Shown piece after piece: positions 1 to 9,984 of a DNA stretch of 64,000 bases. The stretch covers positions 188,053,654 to 188,117,653 of the forward strand of contig JARDYH010000001.1 of NCBI GenBank assembly GCA_029215795.1, in the 5' to 3' direction. Position 1 is the stretch's first letter; each line of letters opens with the position of its first letter. The notes beneath the pieces are model-generated. The model did not search any database. It worked only from the letters and a program-made list of their open reading frames with translations, and was not told the DNA's origin. The stretch comes from Anniella stebbinsi. Its lineage: Eukaryota; Chordata; Lepidosauria; Squamata; Anniellidae. The position numbers were made by a program, and so were the translations under genes.

Positions 1-316
1 CTGGAGCAGGCCGCGGAGCCCGCTGGTAGTAGCTGCTAGTGCCGGACGGGAGCGGACGGGCCGAGAAGGTAAGCGCCCCCCTCCTCCCCCCCCCGCTGTC
101 CACTTTCATCGGCGGGCGCCCGCTGGCGCCCACCAATGGAAGCGGCGGTGGGCGCCAGTGGGCGCCCGCCGATCCGCCGAACCGGTTCGGAGCCTTTTCG
201 GACCGGTTCGGATTGGATCGGCCGATCCAGCTGCGGGATCGGAAATCGGATAATTTATCCGATTTCCCACTGGACCGGACTCGGATCGTGGATCGGGTCC
301 GATCCAGTGCACATCC
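1..316. mobile_element. GC-rich non-autonomous DNA transposon, right portion
   Basis: CpG-rich sequence truncated by the window edge. It ends in GTGCACATCCCTAG (307-320), which resembles hAT-type MITE termini of reptiles. Bases 1-90 match the GC-rich module at 50754-50835. A hairpin with 27-bp arms (108-134 and 147-173, one mismatch) lies in the middle, and 180-310 is rich in short GATC/CCGG palindromes. The hAT assignment is inference. Confidence 0.6.
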
Positions 317-317
317 C

Positions 318-930
318 TAGTTTGGAAGCTGTAGCTTGTGCAAAATGCAGTGGCCAGATTGATATCAGGAACCAGAATTTTTGAACATATAAGACCGAAT
401 CTGGCCCCTTGCATTGGATGCCTGTACATTTAAGAGGCTGATTCAAGATGCTGGTTTAAACTTATAAAGCCTTACATGGCTTGGAACGACAATACCTGAC
501 GGAACACTTCTCCCAACATGAACCTACCCGTACATTACGCTCAACATCTAAGCTCCTTCTCCAAGTGCCTACTCTGAGGGAAGCTTGGAGGATGGCAACA
601 AGGGAGAGGGCCTTTTCAGTGGTGGCTCCCCAACTATGGAAAGATCTCCCGGATGAGGCTCGCCTGGCACCAACATTGTTATCTTTTCAGCACCAGGTCA
701 AGACTTTTCTCTTCTCCCAGGCATTTAATAGCACATGTTAAGTTTTTCAACTGACCCCTGGATAGTTGATATGTAGTTTATTTTTATGCTGTTTATAGTT
801 TTAAATTTTGTATATTGATTTTAAATGTTAAATGCTTTTAATCTTTGTAAACTGCCCAAAGAGCTTTGGCTATGGGGCGGTATATAAATGTAACAAATCA
901 TCATCATCATCATCATCATCGCCTTGTACA
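318..930 (+). mobile_element. L2-like LINE, 3' end of ORF2 plus 3' UTR
   Basis: The start matches the KLQLVQN region. A reading frame at 481-741 then carries the C-terminal block ERAFSVVAPQLWKDLP and TFLFSQAF, typical of the L2/CR1-group ORF2 tail. The 3' UTR closes with GTAAACTGCCCAAAGAGC and TGGGGCGGTATATAAATG, then an (ATC)n tail at 896-921. It is degraded and 5' truncated, starting right at the MITE end. Confidence 0.8.
896..921. repeat. (ATC)n microsatellite, L2 tail
   Basis: Uninterrupted ATC units following the L2 3' end; these tails replicate the LINE terminal repeat. Confidence 0.85.
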
Positions 931-1009
931 CAGTCTTTTGGTCAGGCTTCTTGTCTTTTATGACAGTTTCTCAAATTGCCAAATGTGCCCCTGGGTCCAA
1001 ACACCTTAC

Positions 1010-1385
1010 CTATCCTTGTGCTACAGTGTTCTGCAGTTATTTTGTCTCCTATGCTGTTTAACGTCTACATGAAATTACTAGGGGCAGTCACCCAACTCTA
1101 TCCTCCATTTTATTTGATGCAGGCGAGGAAGAAGAATTTCTAAATGGGTGCCTGAGGTCAGTAATCAGATTCGATGAGGTCTGGGTAATAGAAACTTAAT
1201 TCAGATAAGCTGGAGTTCTTTGGTAGATGGTCCTCGTCATCAGGGAAGTTGTCCTTATACTGCTCCTTAAGGATCACCACTGCAGCTTGAAGAGCAGACG
1301 GATTGCTATGTCCTCTCAAGGCCCAAAACAGAGCAACCTGCTGAATCTGTCCATAATGGTCAAAATACAAAACTCATCCAGGGCT
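1010..1385 (+). mobile_element. Degraded L2-like RT fragment
   Basis: CTATGCTGTTTAACGTCTAC corresponds to the PMLFNVYMK block just before the RT active site. The following sequence aligns by eye with 10230-10540 of the better L2 copy. The YADD region is lost. The 70-codon minus-strand frame here is a shadow. Confidence 0.6.
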
Positions 1386-1639
1386 AGACAGAAAGAAAAT
1401 TTGTCCACCCAAAAAGCCCACTCTCCCACCATTTCTGTCCATCCAGTTTCATTTCATGTCTATAAAACTTAACCTCTGATTAAGATAAAAGAAATCTGAT
1501 ATCAATTGCATCTCCAACAAAGATCAGAGTGAGACTGAAGCTTAACTAGGAAGTTACAAGCCTTTAGCTAGTTAGTTTCACCTCTGCACTGACTAAGATT
1601 TTGATCCTTACAGGGACCTTGTCTGTTTCAGCCAGCTCA

Positions 1640-2400
1640 GGCTGCCATGACATTGGATTGGTTGTGACATGCTAGTAACTTCGTGAGCCTAGTCCATAGA
1701 GCCTGAGGATGGTAATACAATCTCCCTGGGGTTCCTCTGGAACGGTGGCATCTGGGAGAGATGGAAGATTTGTGATGTCTTTCCATATTTGAGTCTTCTA
1801 TTAACTCCAGATCCTTTTCTGGGGATGAGGGGTTGGAACCCTCTGAGGATAAGGGTTTGGGGTGCAGCACCTCAAGACAATCCCCCAGTAGGTCCTGTCC
1901 TGGTGGGGTGTCAGCAGTGAAAATGATGCCCAGTTGAGGAGCATGGACATCAGTTGCTGGTTCCCATGATCACTCCTCTGATGCGTAGCCCTTTCAGTCA
2001 ATTAAGTACTGGAGTTGCCCTTGTTGTAACTGGAAATCCAGGATCTCCTGGATCTCAATCTTCCTCCCTATCTATTTGGATTGTTGGTGGGTTTGGCATC
2101 TGGGAAAGCATTTGGGAGGCCAAAGATGAGTAATGAATAATAGAATGCAGAGTGATCTTCATAATACTGGACAGGGCAAGAAGGAAAGCAACAGAGTTGT
2201 TCATTTGAGTCACTTGAAATGGGCTCAGGCATTGGTAGTCCAATTTTCGGGAGGGAAATGTTGTTCGGTGGTATTTAGTGGATAAACATAGTCGGTTATC
2301 CACCTGCAGAGGCTTCCCAGGCTGACTTTTTTTTTGTCAACTTGCGTATTATAATAACCACAGTGGTTATGCCTTTCAGAGCTGGGAACAATAGGCAAGC
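1640..2400 (-). pseudogene. Ty3/Gypsy pol remnant: integrase C-terminus and chromodomain
   Basis: On the minus strand, 2303-2100 reads like the integrase GPY/F module (LSTKYHRTTFPSRKLDYQ, SPFQVTQ, then a VAFLLAL-type stretch before HYSSL). From about 2060 to 1930 follows a chromodomain: EILDFQLQQGQLQYLID, a stop where tryptophan is usual, KGYASEE, a second stop, then SWEPATDV. Vertebrate Gypsy chromoviruses carry this order at the end of pol. Both stops are TGA, as expected from TGG and CGA decay. No LTR was identified beside it. The element is dead and 5' truncated. Confidence 0.75.
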
Positions 2401-2531
2401 GCTCCAAAGTTATGGAGGTAAATAACCTCTGCTAGAAATTAGAATTATGTAGCAAATGTACCAGCAGTAGAAATCCTGTGCAGAACTATCTAGCACTGTT
2501 TCATTTGTTCAATCTGTCAAATCGATTTGTG

Positions 2532-2535
<4 letters not shown>

Positions 2536-2566
<31 letters not shown>

Positions 2567-2567
2567 A
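2536..2567. repeat. (ATC)n microsatellite
   Basis: About ten ATC units with no clear L2 3' end in front. Confidence 0.9.
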
Positions 2568-3885
2568 TCATCATCCAGGGATGGTTGCTCAATTCACCTG
2601 AGCCAGTATCCCTTTAACCAAAAAAGGAAACACAGTGTTTCTGCCTTGAGAAATGCAGTGGCAGCAGTTCCCTGTATCAGTTTTACGTTAAGTGGGGTGG
2701 GGTGAGAGAAAGGCAAACTTATGTGGTAGTGTGGTGGTGTAAGAGAGTGATTGCCATTTGATAGGTCATCTCTTCATTAGTGGAGCAGATAAGTGACATT
2801 TTGCATATCCATAATAGGACATTTCTTGTATTATCTACCTAAGACTCTGAATCTAGTTCAGACATATGCTGAGGATAGTTATCTACTAAGAAAAGGATTG
2901 AGATACTTAAAGACATACACACTCAAATTCTGGTATCAAAACTAAACGTTTAACTACTTAACCCAGCTATATTACAAGTTGTGCACTTCAAATCCCTGTG
3001 AGCCCAATCACAAATTTTATTAAATAGTTTTCTAAGTTTAACTGTTATATATGGAAAGGTTTACTGTAATAGTGTTTTAGCAGCATCAACCTGTCAAAAT
3101 CAACTTGCCCAATTACCTCTAACTGCATTAACAGCAGTGAATATTTCTCTAATTGTGTCCAGTTTCTATGCAGACAAAGTCCCACATGGCTAATTTTGCA
3201 TCCTCAGGGACAGGAAACTTGGCCATCAAACTGGTTTCACGAAGAATCCTGCTCATAACACAGGTCCAGGTTGTCATCATTATTTATTTTATTTCCCCCC
3301 TATAAAGGTTAGTGGGCCAATTAGTCATCAGTTATTTTCTGAAAATCTAGCATACAGAGGGTTAACGGGGTGAAAGGTTTTTTTTGCATTTGAAGGATGG
3401 CAGAAAGTATAACAACCACGCTTTTTGGAATCTGGATACAGAATGGTGAAAGTGATACATGCATAATAATATGAAAGAAGCCAGAGAGCAATCAGTGAAG
3501 TTATGTTTCCAGTATAAATATGGATTCAACAACAGCTATTAATCCAGGCTATTATATTTGTTTTATTAATTTTATCCCAAAATGCACATTACCATTCTTT
3601 TTTTTCTTTTCAGTAAAAGAGGGAATATCTACACAATACAACCCATATTTCCTCTAAGTCAGAAAAGTATATTTGTAATATAGCATATATTTATACTTTC
3701 AGAAGTCCAAATTTCTCAAGATTCCTGACTAATGGCAGGTATAATAGCATAAAGGCATCCTTCTGAGTTCTGGGAACTAGTAGGAAGAAAGGAATCAGGG
3801 TGTCGCGGTAGCAAACAGTGTTCAGAAAATTGTAAGATAAATAGTAGAATGCACCAATGATCTGTGCCTTAATGTGCTGCTTAGG

Positions 3886-3886
3886 G

Positions 3887-3920
<34 letters not shown>
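3886..3920. repeat. (GA)n microsatellite
   Basis: Uninterrupted GA dinucleotides after a short G run. Confidence 0.95.
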
Positions 3921-3922
<2 letters not shown>

Positions 3923-4242
3923 CATGTTAGAAGTCAAGTAACTAATCTGCATATACTCTCTGCTCTGGACCACCTATCTTCAGCACCCTGTTCTGTGCCC
4001 TTTTACCATTGTGAAATTATGCCTTATTTGGATCCCTTAAAGGGAAGAAACCTTTGGCCCTTTTGTTTGTAGTGGGCCAAAAGAAGTTTATTTACACAAA
4101 ATACCCGAATTCCTGGAAAGCAGCTCAGAATTAGAGTTACTTTGCAGGTGGGCAAGGCCATCTAGACAAAAACCAGGAATTTATTCTGGATTTTATGCAA
4201 CATGAAAATATCCAGTGTGAATGAGGAAAAGATTTTGTACCT

Positions 4243-4645
4243 CAGCCTTCCACAACCTGGTGTCCTCCAGATGTTTTGGACTACCAACACAAATAACCAA
4301 CACTATACAGAGTTGGTTATTTGATCTACCACTGGTTATTGTGTTGTGTGGAGGGCATCGTTGGTTATTTCCTCAGCCAGCATTGGTTATTTCCTCAGCC
4401 ACTGAGTCGCAAGACAAGAGTAGTCAAAATGATGGCTGCCACTTTGGTCCAGCTGGCAGGATAGGTTTTCGGTAGCGGTGGCTGATGGGATACTAGTGGG
4501 AGGACTGAGGGGGGAGAGAGGGCGGGGGACGAGTGAGTCAACTCAGCGTGGACTAATAGTCAACTCAACGCTGATCCTAATCCACAGCAGGGTTGATTAT
4601 TATGTTGTGTGAGGAGTATCCCACTATTGCATTGTCTGAATGCAG
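4243..4645. mobile_element. MITE fragments, two reptile families
   Basis: ACAACCTGGTGTCCTCCAGA (4254-4273) is the same repeat as at 61865. From 4310, sequence rich in GGTTATTGTGTTGTGTGGAG follows, and 4551-4640 (AGTCAACTCAACGCTGATCC) is the inverse of 8525-8620. Ends are not resolved. Confidence 0.5.
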
Positions 4646-4828
4646 CCAATATGTCCAATAAGAATGAGGGAGACAGATAAGAACTAGCAGACTTGTTCTT
4701 ATTACTGGTGTCAAGTTGTGTTTCTTACAAGATTGCAGATTATATTTGCAAACATTTTGGTCTCCATAGCAAGAGAACTTTGCTGAAGTCTATGTAATTT
4801 TTCACGTAAAGGATGATAGATAATTTTG

Positions 4829-4902
4829 TAAACCGCCCAGAGAGCTTCGGCTATGGGGCGGTATATAAGTGTAAATAATAATAATAATAATAATAATAGT
4901 GG
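4829..4902 (+). mobile_element. L2-like LINE 3' tip with (AAT)n tail
   Basis: GTAAACCGCCCAGAGAGCTT and GGGGCGGTATATAAGTG, then AAT repeats. Only the last ~75 bp of the LINE is present. Confidence 0.8.
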
Positions 4903-5330
4903 AATTTGAGGATTTGTATGCTGCAATTTTTTAATTTGAATAACGTATTTGTACTGTATGCAACATACATGAAAGTAGAATACTGCAAGTTTCACGTCAA
5001 CTGCTGTGATTTATTAGGATAATACATATGGTGCAGCATCAATAAGATGAACACAGTCATCTTTTGGTGGCAGTCAAGGTGATGTAGGTTCAATTTTCAA
5101 AATGTTGTCAACTAATAAAGAATGAAACCTAAGATTATAAAGGTATTACCAACTAAACACTCTATAAGAGACAACACGTGAAAGACCAACACAGACAATA
5201 TTCAGTGAAGCAAATGCAAAAACAGCCATCCCCCACCCAAAAAAGATCATTTGTGGTTCTTTTCCAACTGCATTTTTATCATTATTTACTAAGCTTCAGC
5301 AACTGATATTTATGCCTAAGTCATTCCTAT

Positions 5331-5540
5331 TTAATAATAATAATAATAATAATTATTATTATTATTATTATTATTATTATTTGTAATCCGCCTCTCCCTC
5401 CGGATCGAGGCGGGGAACAACAACAATATAAACATAAAAATCACAGCAGTTAAAAATTTTAAAAACAAGAGAACAATACAACATTAAAAACATCCTAAAA
5501 TTCATCTGGATAGGCCTGTCGGCCTTTTCTCTAAAAGATC
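5331..5540 (-). mobile_element. L2-like LINE 3' end, second subfamily
   Basis: Read in reverse, it has CCTATCCAGATGAATTTTAG, a T-rich UTR, then CCCCGCCTCGATCCGGAGGG and an ATT/AAT tail. The same terminus occurs at 43030-43213, 16970-17107 and, diverged, at 28150-28303. The tail is part of a palindromic (AAT)n(ATT)n block. Confidence 0.8.
5333..5382. repeat. (AAT)n(ATT)n palindromic microsatellite
   Basis: About seven AAT units run directly into about ten ATT units, so the tract is self-complementary about its centre. Confidence 0.9.
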
Positions 5541-6863
5541 TTTGAAAGTTAACAAAAAATAGTCACAGAGGTTATAGCTTTGTTATTTTAAAGGTGCCAA
5601 TTTAAACTGACAATGGGAAATAAATCAACATTATAGTAAAAATTGCCCCTTAACAAGTGGCTGTAAAAAAGCACTTTTGAGTCCCTGATAATTTTATCCG
5701 GTGGTATAAGGAAGGCTACTGCCTGAGATACAGTAGTAGTTGTGTAAAAAAGGAAACTGTGATATAAATCACAAAAGGTTAATGATCAGGATGTGAACAC
5801 AGGGACTTGTTTACAGAAATAGCATGCAATTTAAAATTTACAAGAGATTTAATGCTGTCTCTTCTCAATCACTAAAACCAACAGCCCAGAAAACTGTGAC
5901 ATTAAGAAAAATATTATAGTTATAATAATTCCAAAGTAAGTCAATTAGTGTAAGGGCATGTGCTTGTGATTACTTGACCCATTTGGTTTTCACTTAAGTG
6001 AAAAAAAATCCCCCCAGTACAAGAAGATTACTGGGTTGTGACCTATTTTGCATTCAGCATCATGTATGCCATCACCATTACACACGCCTAGAACTGGTGG
6101 CTGAAGATTTTTTCCCCCTCCTTACTTGGCTTCCAAGTAATTTTGACCTTCGACATTTGTAAAAAATAAAAAAGGAGGCAGTTTATAATTGCATTGTTCA
6201 AATGAAGGTGAAGGAAAGAAATTCAATCTGCTATTATACAAAAGCCATGATGGCTGTCTTCACTGAAAACAGCAATGTAAGTCAATTTGTGAACTTTGGC
6301 ACCAGGCGACCTTTAGAAATACAACAATATACAGAATTTACAAGCAAGAGTAGCACATGCAAATGGCTTGGCTCTGTCTCGCTTTGGGATTAGAGCTGCA
6401 GAAAGCATTATGGAGAATGCTTTCACAAAACAAATTAAGACTGTTACTTAAATGTCACAGCACACTATTGTATTTGGCTACAGATCATTACACCTGATAC
6501 CAACACTTTAAAAAACTGTAATAACTTGGGAAATATTACATTGAGTGCCCACATATATAAAGGGAAAATAAAAAAAAATGAAGAAAATGGGTTCTTGAAG
6601 TAATTTAAACATCACTACTCCGCGACTAGAGGGAAAGGTCAAAATTTAAGTAAACTGAAAGGAACATGAATGGCAAAATAAAACACACAAACAGAAATAT
6701 GAAAAGACCAAAGGAATGAGTCTGCAAACACAACATGAAAGCACGCATGCTTTGGGCAAATGTTTATTTCTATCCCTTTATTTAGGAAAAAGGAGAGGCA
6801 ATGGAGATACAGCTTGGAGTGAGTGGAAACAGTTACTCTACAACATGGGGTTTTAATTTTGTT
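5541..6863. other. Intronic DNA without recognised element
   Basis: AT-rich and unique by eye; a 63-codon frame at 6202-6393 has no recognisable features. Confidence 0.5.
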
Positions 6864-6865
6864 AC

Positions 6866-6943
6866 CTTCGGTGTTGGTGCTGCTGCTGCTGTATATATTT
6901 CGCAGGCTACCAACACGATTAAGTTTCCATGCTTTGCGTTTGG
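6866..6943 (-). CDS. AGAP1: AGAP1 exon (downstream of the two), AKRKAWKLNRVGSLRNIY segment
   Basis: On the minus strand the acceptor AG (6945-6944) follows a pyrimidine-rich run of roughly 90 bases. The 78-bp exon ends at donor GT (6865-6864). Its phase is 1 at both ends, so the final G of the exon at 36737-36898 plus CC here makes an alanine codon, reading GTAE-AKRK across the junction. The peptide reads KRKAWKLNRVGSLRNIY followed by four serines and TNTE. AGAP2/PIKE has a close counterpart (KRKMWKLKSFGSLRNIY) at the same place in its PH domain, which supports the assignment. The serine run is coded by AGC repeats (GCT units on the plus strand, about 6880-6891). The next AGAP1 exon, expected to begin with an acidic EQEEN-type segment, was not found in 1-6865. 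The exon may be skipped without shifting the frame. No disabling change is seen. Confidence 0.93.
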
Positions 6944-6945
6944 CT

Positions 6946-7045
6946 GCATCCAGATAGCAGGAAGGGGAGAGAGAAAAAAGAGAAGAGTAAAAGAAAGAAC
7001 AGAAAAGAATGGGGGAAAATGGGAGGGGAAAAAAAAGGTTGAAGT
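6946..7045 (-). promoter_or_regulatory. Long polypyrimidine tract before the 78-bp AGAP1 exon
   Basis: The plus strand is almost pure purine from about 6958 to 7040 (GGGGAGAGAG, AAAAAAGAG, GGGAGGGG blocks). The sense strand therefore has a pyrimidine tract near 90 nt ending just before GATGCAG. Such tracts bind U2AF65 and PTB; a role in regulated exon use is inferred. Confidence 0.6.
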
Positions 7046-7629
7046 AGCATATGAAGTAAAACACAAGCAAAAGACTACTGGAAACAGCTACAGACATGTT
7101 GCGCAGTGTAAAGCTTTAAAGCAAGTGGTTTTTCCAAGCAAGAAGAAAACTCTTGTCAAATGTTCACCATTTCTTCAGAACTTTAAAGCAGAGTTTGAGC
7201 GTGACTGGATCATCACATAATGTAAATGCCAAATTCTCCACTCCCTTTGAACACAGCACACAACGTAAGAGACAAAAATTATAATTGCGATTAACTCACA
7301 GTAGTCACTGCCCTATGAGGATCCGCACTTTTCTTGGATTGTTTAAATCACCAGATATTTTCAACCATACAAACTTTAATTCCAGGCGGCAGTAATACAT
7401 TCAGATAATGCAAACAGTGTCAGATATGTTTTTATTTGCCTAGCTATTATTTGCTTAATAATGGGTTTATCTTAAACAGATATCACCAGTATGCAAATTC
7501 TGCTCTTCCTCCAACCCATGAAGTATAAATCCTTGTTTAAAGGGCAAGATTTTAGAATTAAAATGTCACTGTTGATGACATTCCCCCATTTTGTTTCCCA
7601 AAGAATTCTGTCTAGTATTGTTAGGGTTA
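7046..7629. other. Intronic DNA without recognised element
   Basis: Lies upstream of the small AGAP1 exon; no exon or transposon signature seen. Confidence 0.5.
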
Positions 7630-7632
7630 ATT

Positions 7633-7830
7633 GATATTTATTTATTACATATTTATTCTTCCTTCTTTGAAGAGCAGGGTACATTGTTTTTTAAAAGTTC
7701 TCTATGCTACCTGTCATTATTGCTACACAGTGTAGCTAACAATCAACTATACATATCCCCACCACATACCTCATTAGCTTCACAACCACAATTTGAGGTA
7801 GGTTAGGCTGAGCGATAGTGTTCTCATTCA
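7633..7830 (-). mobile_element. Old Sauria-type SINE remnant
   Basis: A TATTTATTTATTAC tail is followed by decayed matches to the SINE body, ending with TGAGGTAGGTTAGGCTGAG, the segment that reads CTCAGCCTAACCTACCTCA in the intact copy at 11684-11915. Confidence 0.5.
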
Positions 7831-8309
7831 GGCATAATACTAAACTATGGGGCTTAATGTTCGGGGGAGGGGAAAGATGAAACAAGCCTCTGGCTTGCAT
7901 ACTCCACCCTCCTCCTTCAGAAGCATTTGCTTCCTTTAGATTAACTACAGGTTGTCAAGGTGTCCAAACCAGGAAAATCCTTACCATGTGGTTAAGACTA
8001 AGTATGGTTCTGCAAAGCAAGTGAACTCCAAGCCATGGTTGGTGAAGCTGCTTTATTTCAACTAATTATAATTAAGATTAACCACTAAACTGTGGTTGAC
8101 TAAATCAGAAGTGGAAGCTTCTGATCTCTTTGTTGCAGCAGGGCCAGAGGCAATGGGAGAGAATGCGTGAGCTTGAGGTTCATTGTGGCTTGTTCTCATA
8201 ACATTAAAAAATAGTTCAGTGTTATGTCTGAACCAGACTGCCAACTTGTCCACATCCACAGGTCACATCCAAGAAACTTTGTGGCTGAGAAGGGATTTGA
8301 AAAACCAAA

Positions 8310-8440
8310 GGAAGGAGAGCATCCAAGTCAGGTCAGGAAAAAAAAGGAGAAACAAGTTCTCAGGATGCAAAAAAAATATTTCAAAGCTCAACACATTTCG
8401 GCCTGATTCTTTAAAAGGCCTTCCTCAGGGGGCTGTAACG
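8310..8440 (-). repeat. Interspersed repeat with hammerhead-like core, copy 1
   Basis: It matches 56462-56600 in the same orientation. On the minus strand it has CTGAGGA (8428-8422), GGCC, a 13-nt spacer, GGCC and GAAA (8399-8396), the order of a hammerhead CUGANGA-stem II-GAAA core. Similar motifs flank Penelope-like elements; that link is inference. Confidence 0.45.
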
Positions 8441-8449
8441 TTTTATACA

Positions 8450-8468
8450 CACACACACACACACACAC
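8450..8468. repeat. (CA)n microsatellite
   Basis: Short uninterrupted AC tract between two repeats. Confidence 0.9.
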
Positions 8469-8474
8469 GGCTGA

Positions 8475-8625
8475 ATTCGGACAACACGATAGTCAATGGA
8501 GGGGTAATAATCAACTTTACAGTTGTTCATCTAGGGGGTACTCCCCACACAACATGGTAATAAATAATCAATTGTGGTGTGGATTAGGATCAGCGCTGAG
8601 TTGACTATGGCAGCATTTGGATGAC
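8475..8625 (-). mobile_element. MITE related to 4551-4640
   Basis: Its reverse complement contains AGTCAACTCAGCGCTGATCC and TGTTGTGTGGGGAGTA, shared with the copy near 4.6 kb. An 8701-8760 piece (GTTGCTTATTGAGTCGTCTG) looks like a related terminus. Confidence 0.5.
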
Positions 8626-8627
8626 AC

Positions 8628-8632
8628 AATAT

Positions 8633-8663
<31 letters not shown>

Positions 8664-8695
8664 TTACATTTGTATACCGCCCCGTAGCCGAAGCT
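8628..8695 (-). mobile_element. L2-like LINE 3' tip with (ATTT)n tail
   Basis: ATTT repeats, then ACATTTGTATACCGCCCCGT and AGCCGAAGCT, the reverse of the L2 terminal signature. Confidence 0.8.
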
Positions 8696-8770
8696 ATGTC
8701 AAAACAACTGATTATTGTCCCCGCCCCCCCGCCCCCCGGTTGCTTATTGAGTCGTCTGAATTCAGTCTAT

Positions 8771-8913
8771 ATGTTTCCGAGCCCAGTTCAAGGTGCTGGT
8801 TTTAATCTATAAAAGAGAAATTTCATAGCTTGGGGGTTCTCTTAGAACAATCTCTTTCACTTGAGGTTCAGGTGGCCTCGGTGGCATGGAGTGTCTTCTA
8901 CCAATGCTGAGTG
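8771..8913 (+). mobile_element. L2-like LINE piece with segments in swapped order
   Basis: 8771-8813 corresponds to 10841-10881 of the full copy. 8814-8913 corresponds to 10517-10610, which is normally upstream. Both lie on the plus strand. Confidence 0.7.
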
Positions 8914-9984
8914 TTACTAAGAACGCTGAATGACAGTCTTGCCTATGGATTTAAATTAATACAAACGTTTATTGTTAGGAAAGATTCAGGAAGCCTCTCT
9001 AAGAGTAAAGCAGAAAAGGGACTAAATTTACCAGTTGAAAACTTTTCTTATTCAAAAGAATTTACATATAAATAGGCAAAGCCTAGGCACTGCAGCCTGC
9101 TGCCAAAGCAGGAAATCTGCAATACGTGAAGCCCTTTTCCCAATTTGTTCCATGGTCTGTAATTTTTCATGTTTCAATCACATATTAAAGGATTTATATC
9201 AGGACAAAGAAGTAGATTTGCAGACTTGTTTTGTGCTGGTCTTTTGATGAAATGGTCAATTTTAATGTGTAAAGTGTCCTTCCTTTTCTATTTTTAAACA
9301 AATGAGCTTTTAGTGGCCAATACAGGCTTACAACTTTCGCAGAACCACAGTGATTATCTGCAGTGCTATGCTCTCTTGACTACCACAAATAAAGCCAAAG
9401 GCAATCCCAACAATGTTAAATTTCGAGAGTGACATAACTATCTAATAGCCATGTGTGGGGCAACTCAAATTGTATTTTCTCAGAAGCTCCTGTGGTAATT
9501 AGTAGAGTGTGTGTATTTTGCCCTGATGTTTCCGAGTCAGAACAATTGCGAATTAATGGACAACCTCTATAAATTTTAATGTGATTTGGGAGCAAACCAA
9601 AATAAAAATATTTTTCAAGACTTCTAAAATCTAGTTGCTGATTTATAACTAGTTCAATATTAGTTCCATACCTATGAAAAATATGACAAATAAAAGATTA
9701 CATATTACAAGTTCAATTTCTAATTATTTCTAAAGAAGGGCATATAAATAAGGGCACATTCTTATGCATGTTTAGGCAGAAAAAGTCCTACAATTCCCTA
9801 CAGCATTCTAGGATTGTGCCTTAAATTGATTAATTTTAGAGATTGAATTCCTAACCTTGCAACAATAAAAACTGTTTTCTGACAACCCATCTAGACATGC
9901 AGACTACACGAATGACAATAAAGTACAATCATGCTGAGCTAAGAAGAATTTAGCACATTTTAAAAACAAGATTTGAGCACATTA
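8914..9984. other. Intronic DNA without recognised element
   Basis: AT-rich; nothing assignable seen. Confidence 0.5.

Larger units (their letters stand above)
2411..4239. other. Intronic DNA, mostly unique
   Basis: No element or exon recognised. It contains an (ATC)n run at 2536-2567 and a (GA)n run at 3889-3920. Confidence 0.5.
1..6865 (-). other. AGAP1: Part of the next AGAP1 intron downstream
   Basis: It starts at donor GT (6865-6864) and runs off the left edge. It contains a MITE end, L2 and Gypsy remnants and unique DNA. Confidence 0.8.

Noticed and set aside
1158..1370. Minus-strand frame that looked gag-like
   Set aside because: The plus strand aligns better with the L2 reverse transcriptase, so the frame is a shadow.
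2990..3400. Possible exons in repeat-free DNA
   Set aside because: No open frame flanked by acceptable AG/GT pairs with recognisable AGAP1 or other protein similarity.
6639..7097. 152-codon minus-strand open frame
   Set aside because: Only residues within 6866-6943 are AGAP1; the rest is the pyrimidine tract read upstream and intron read-through downstream.
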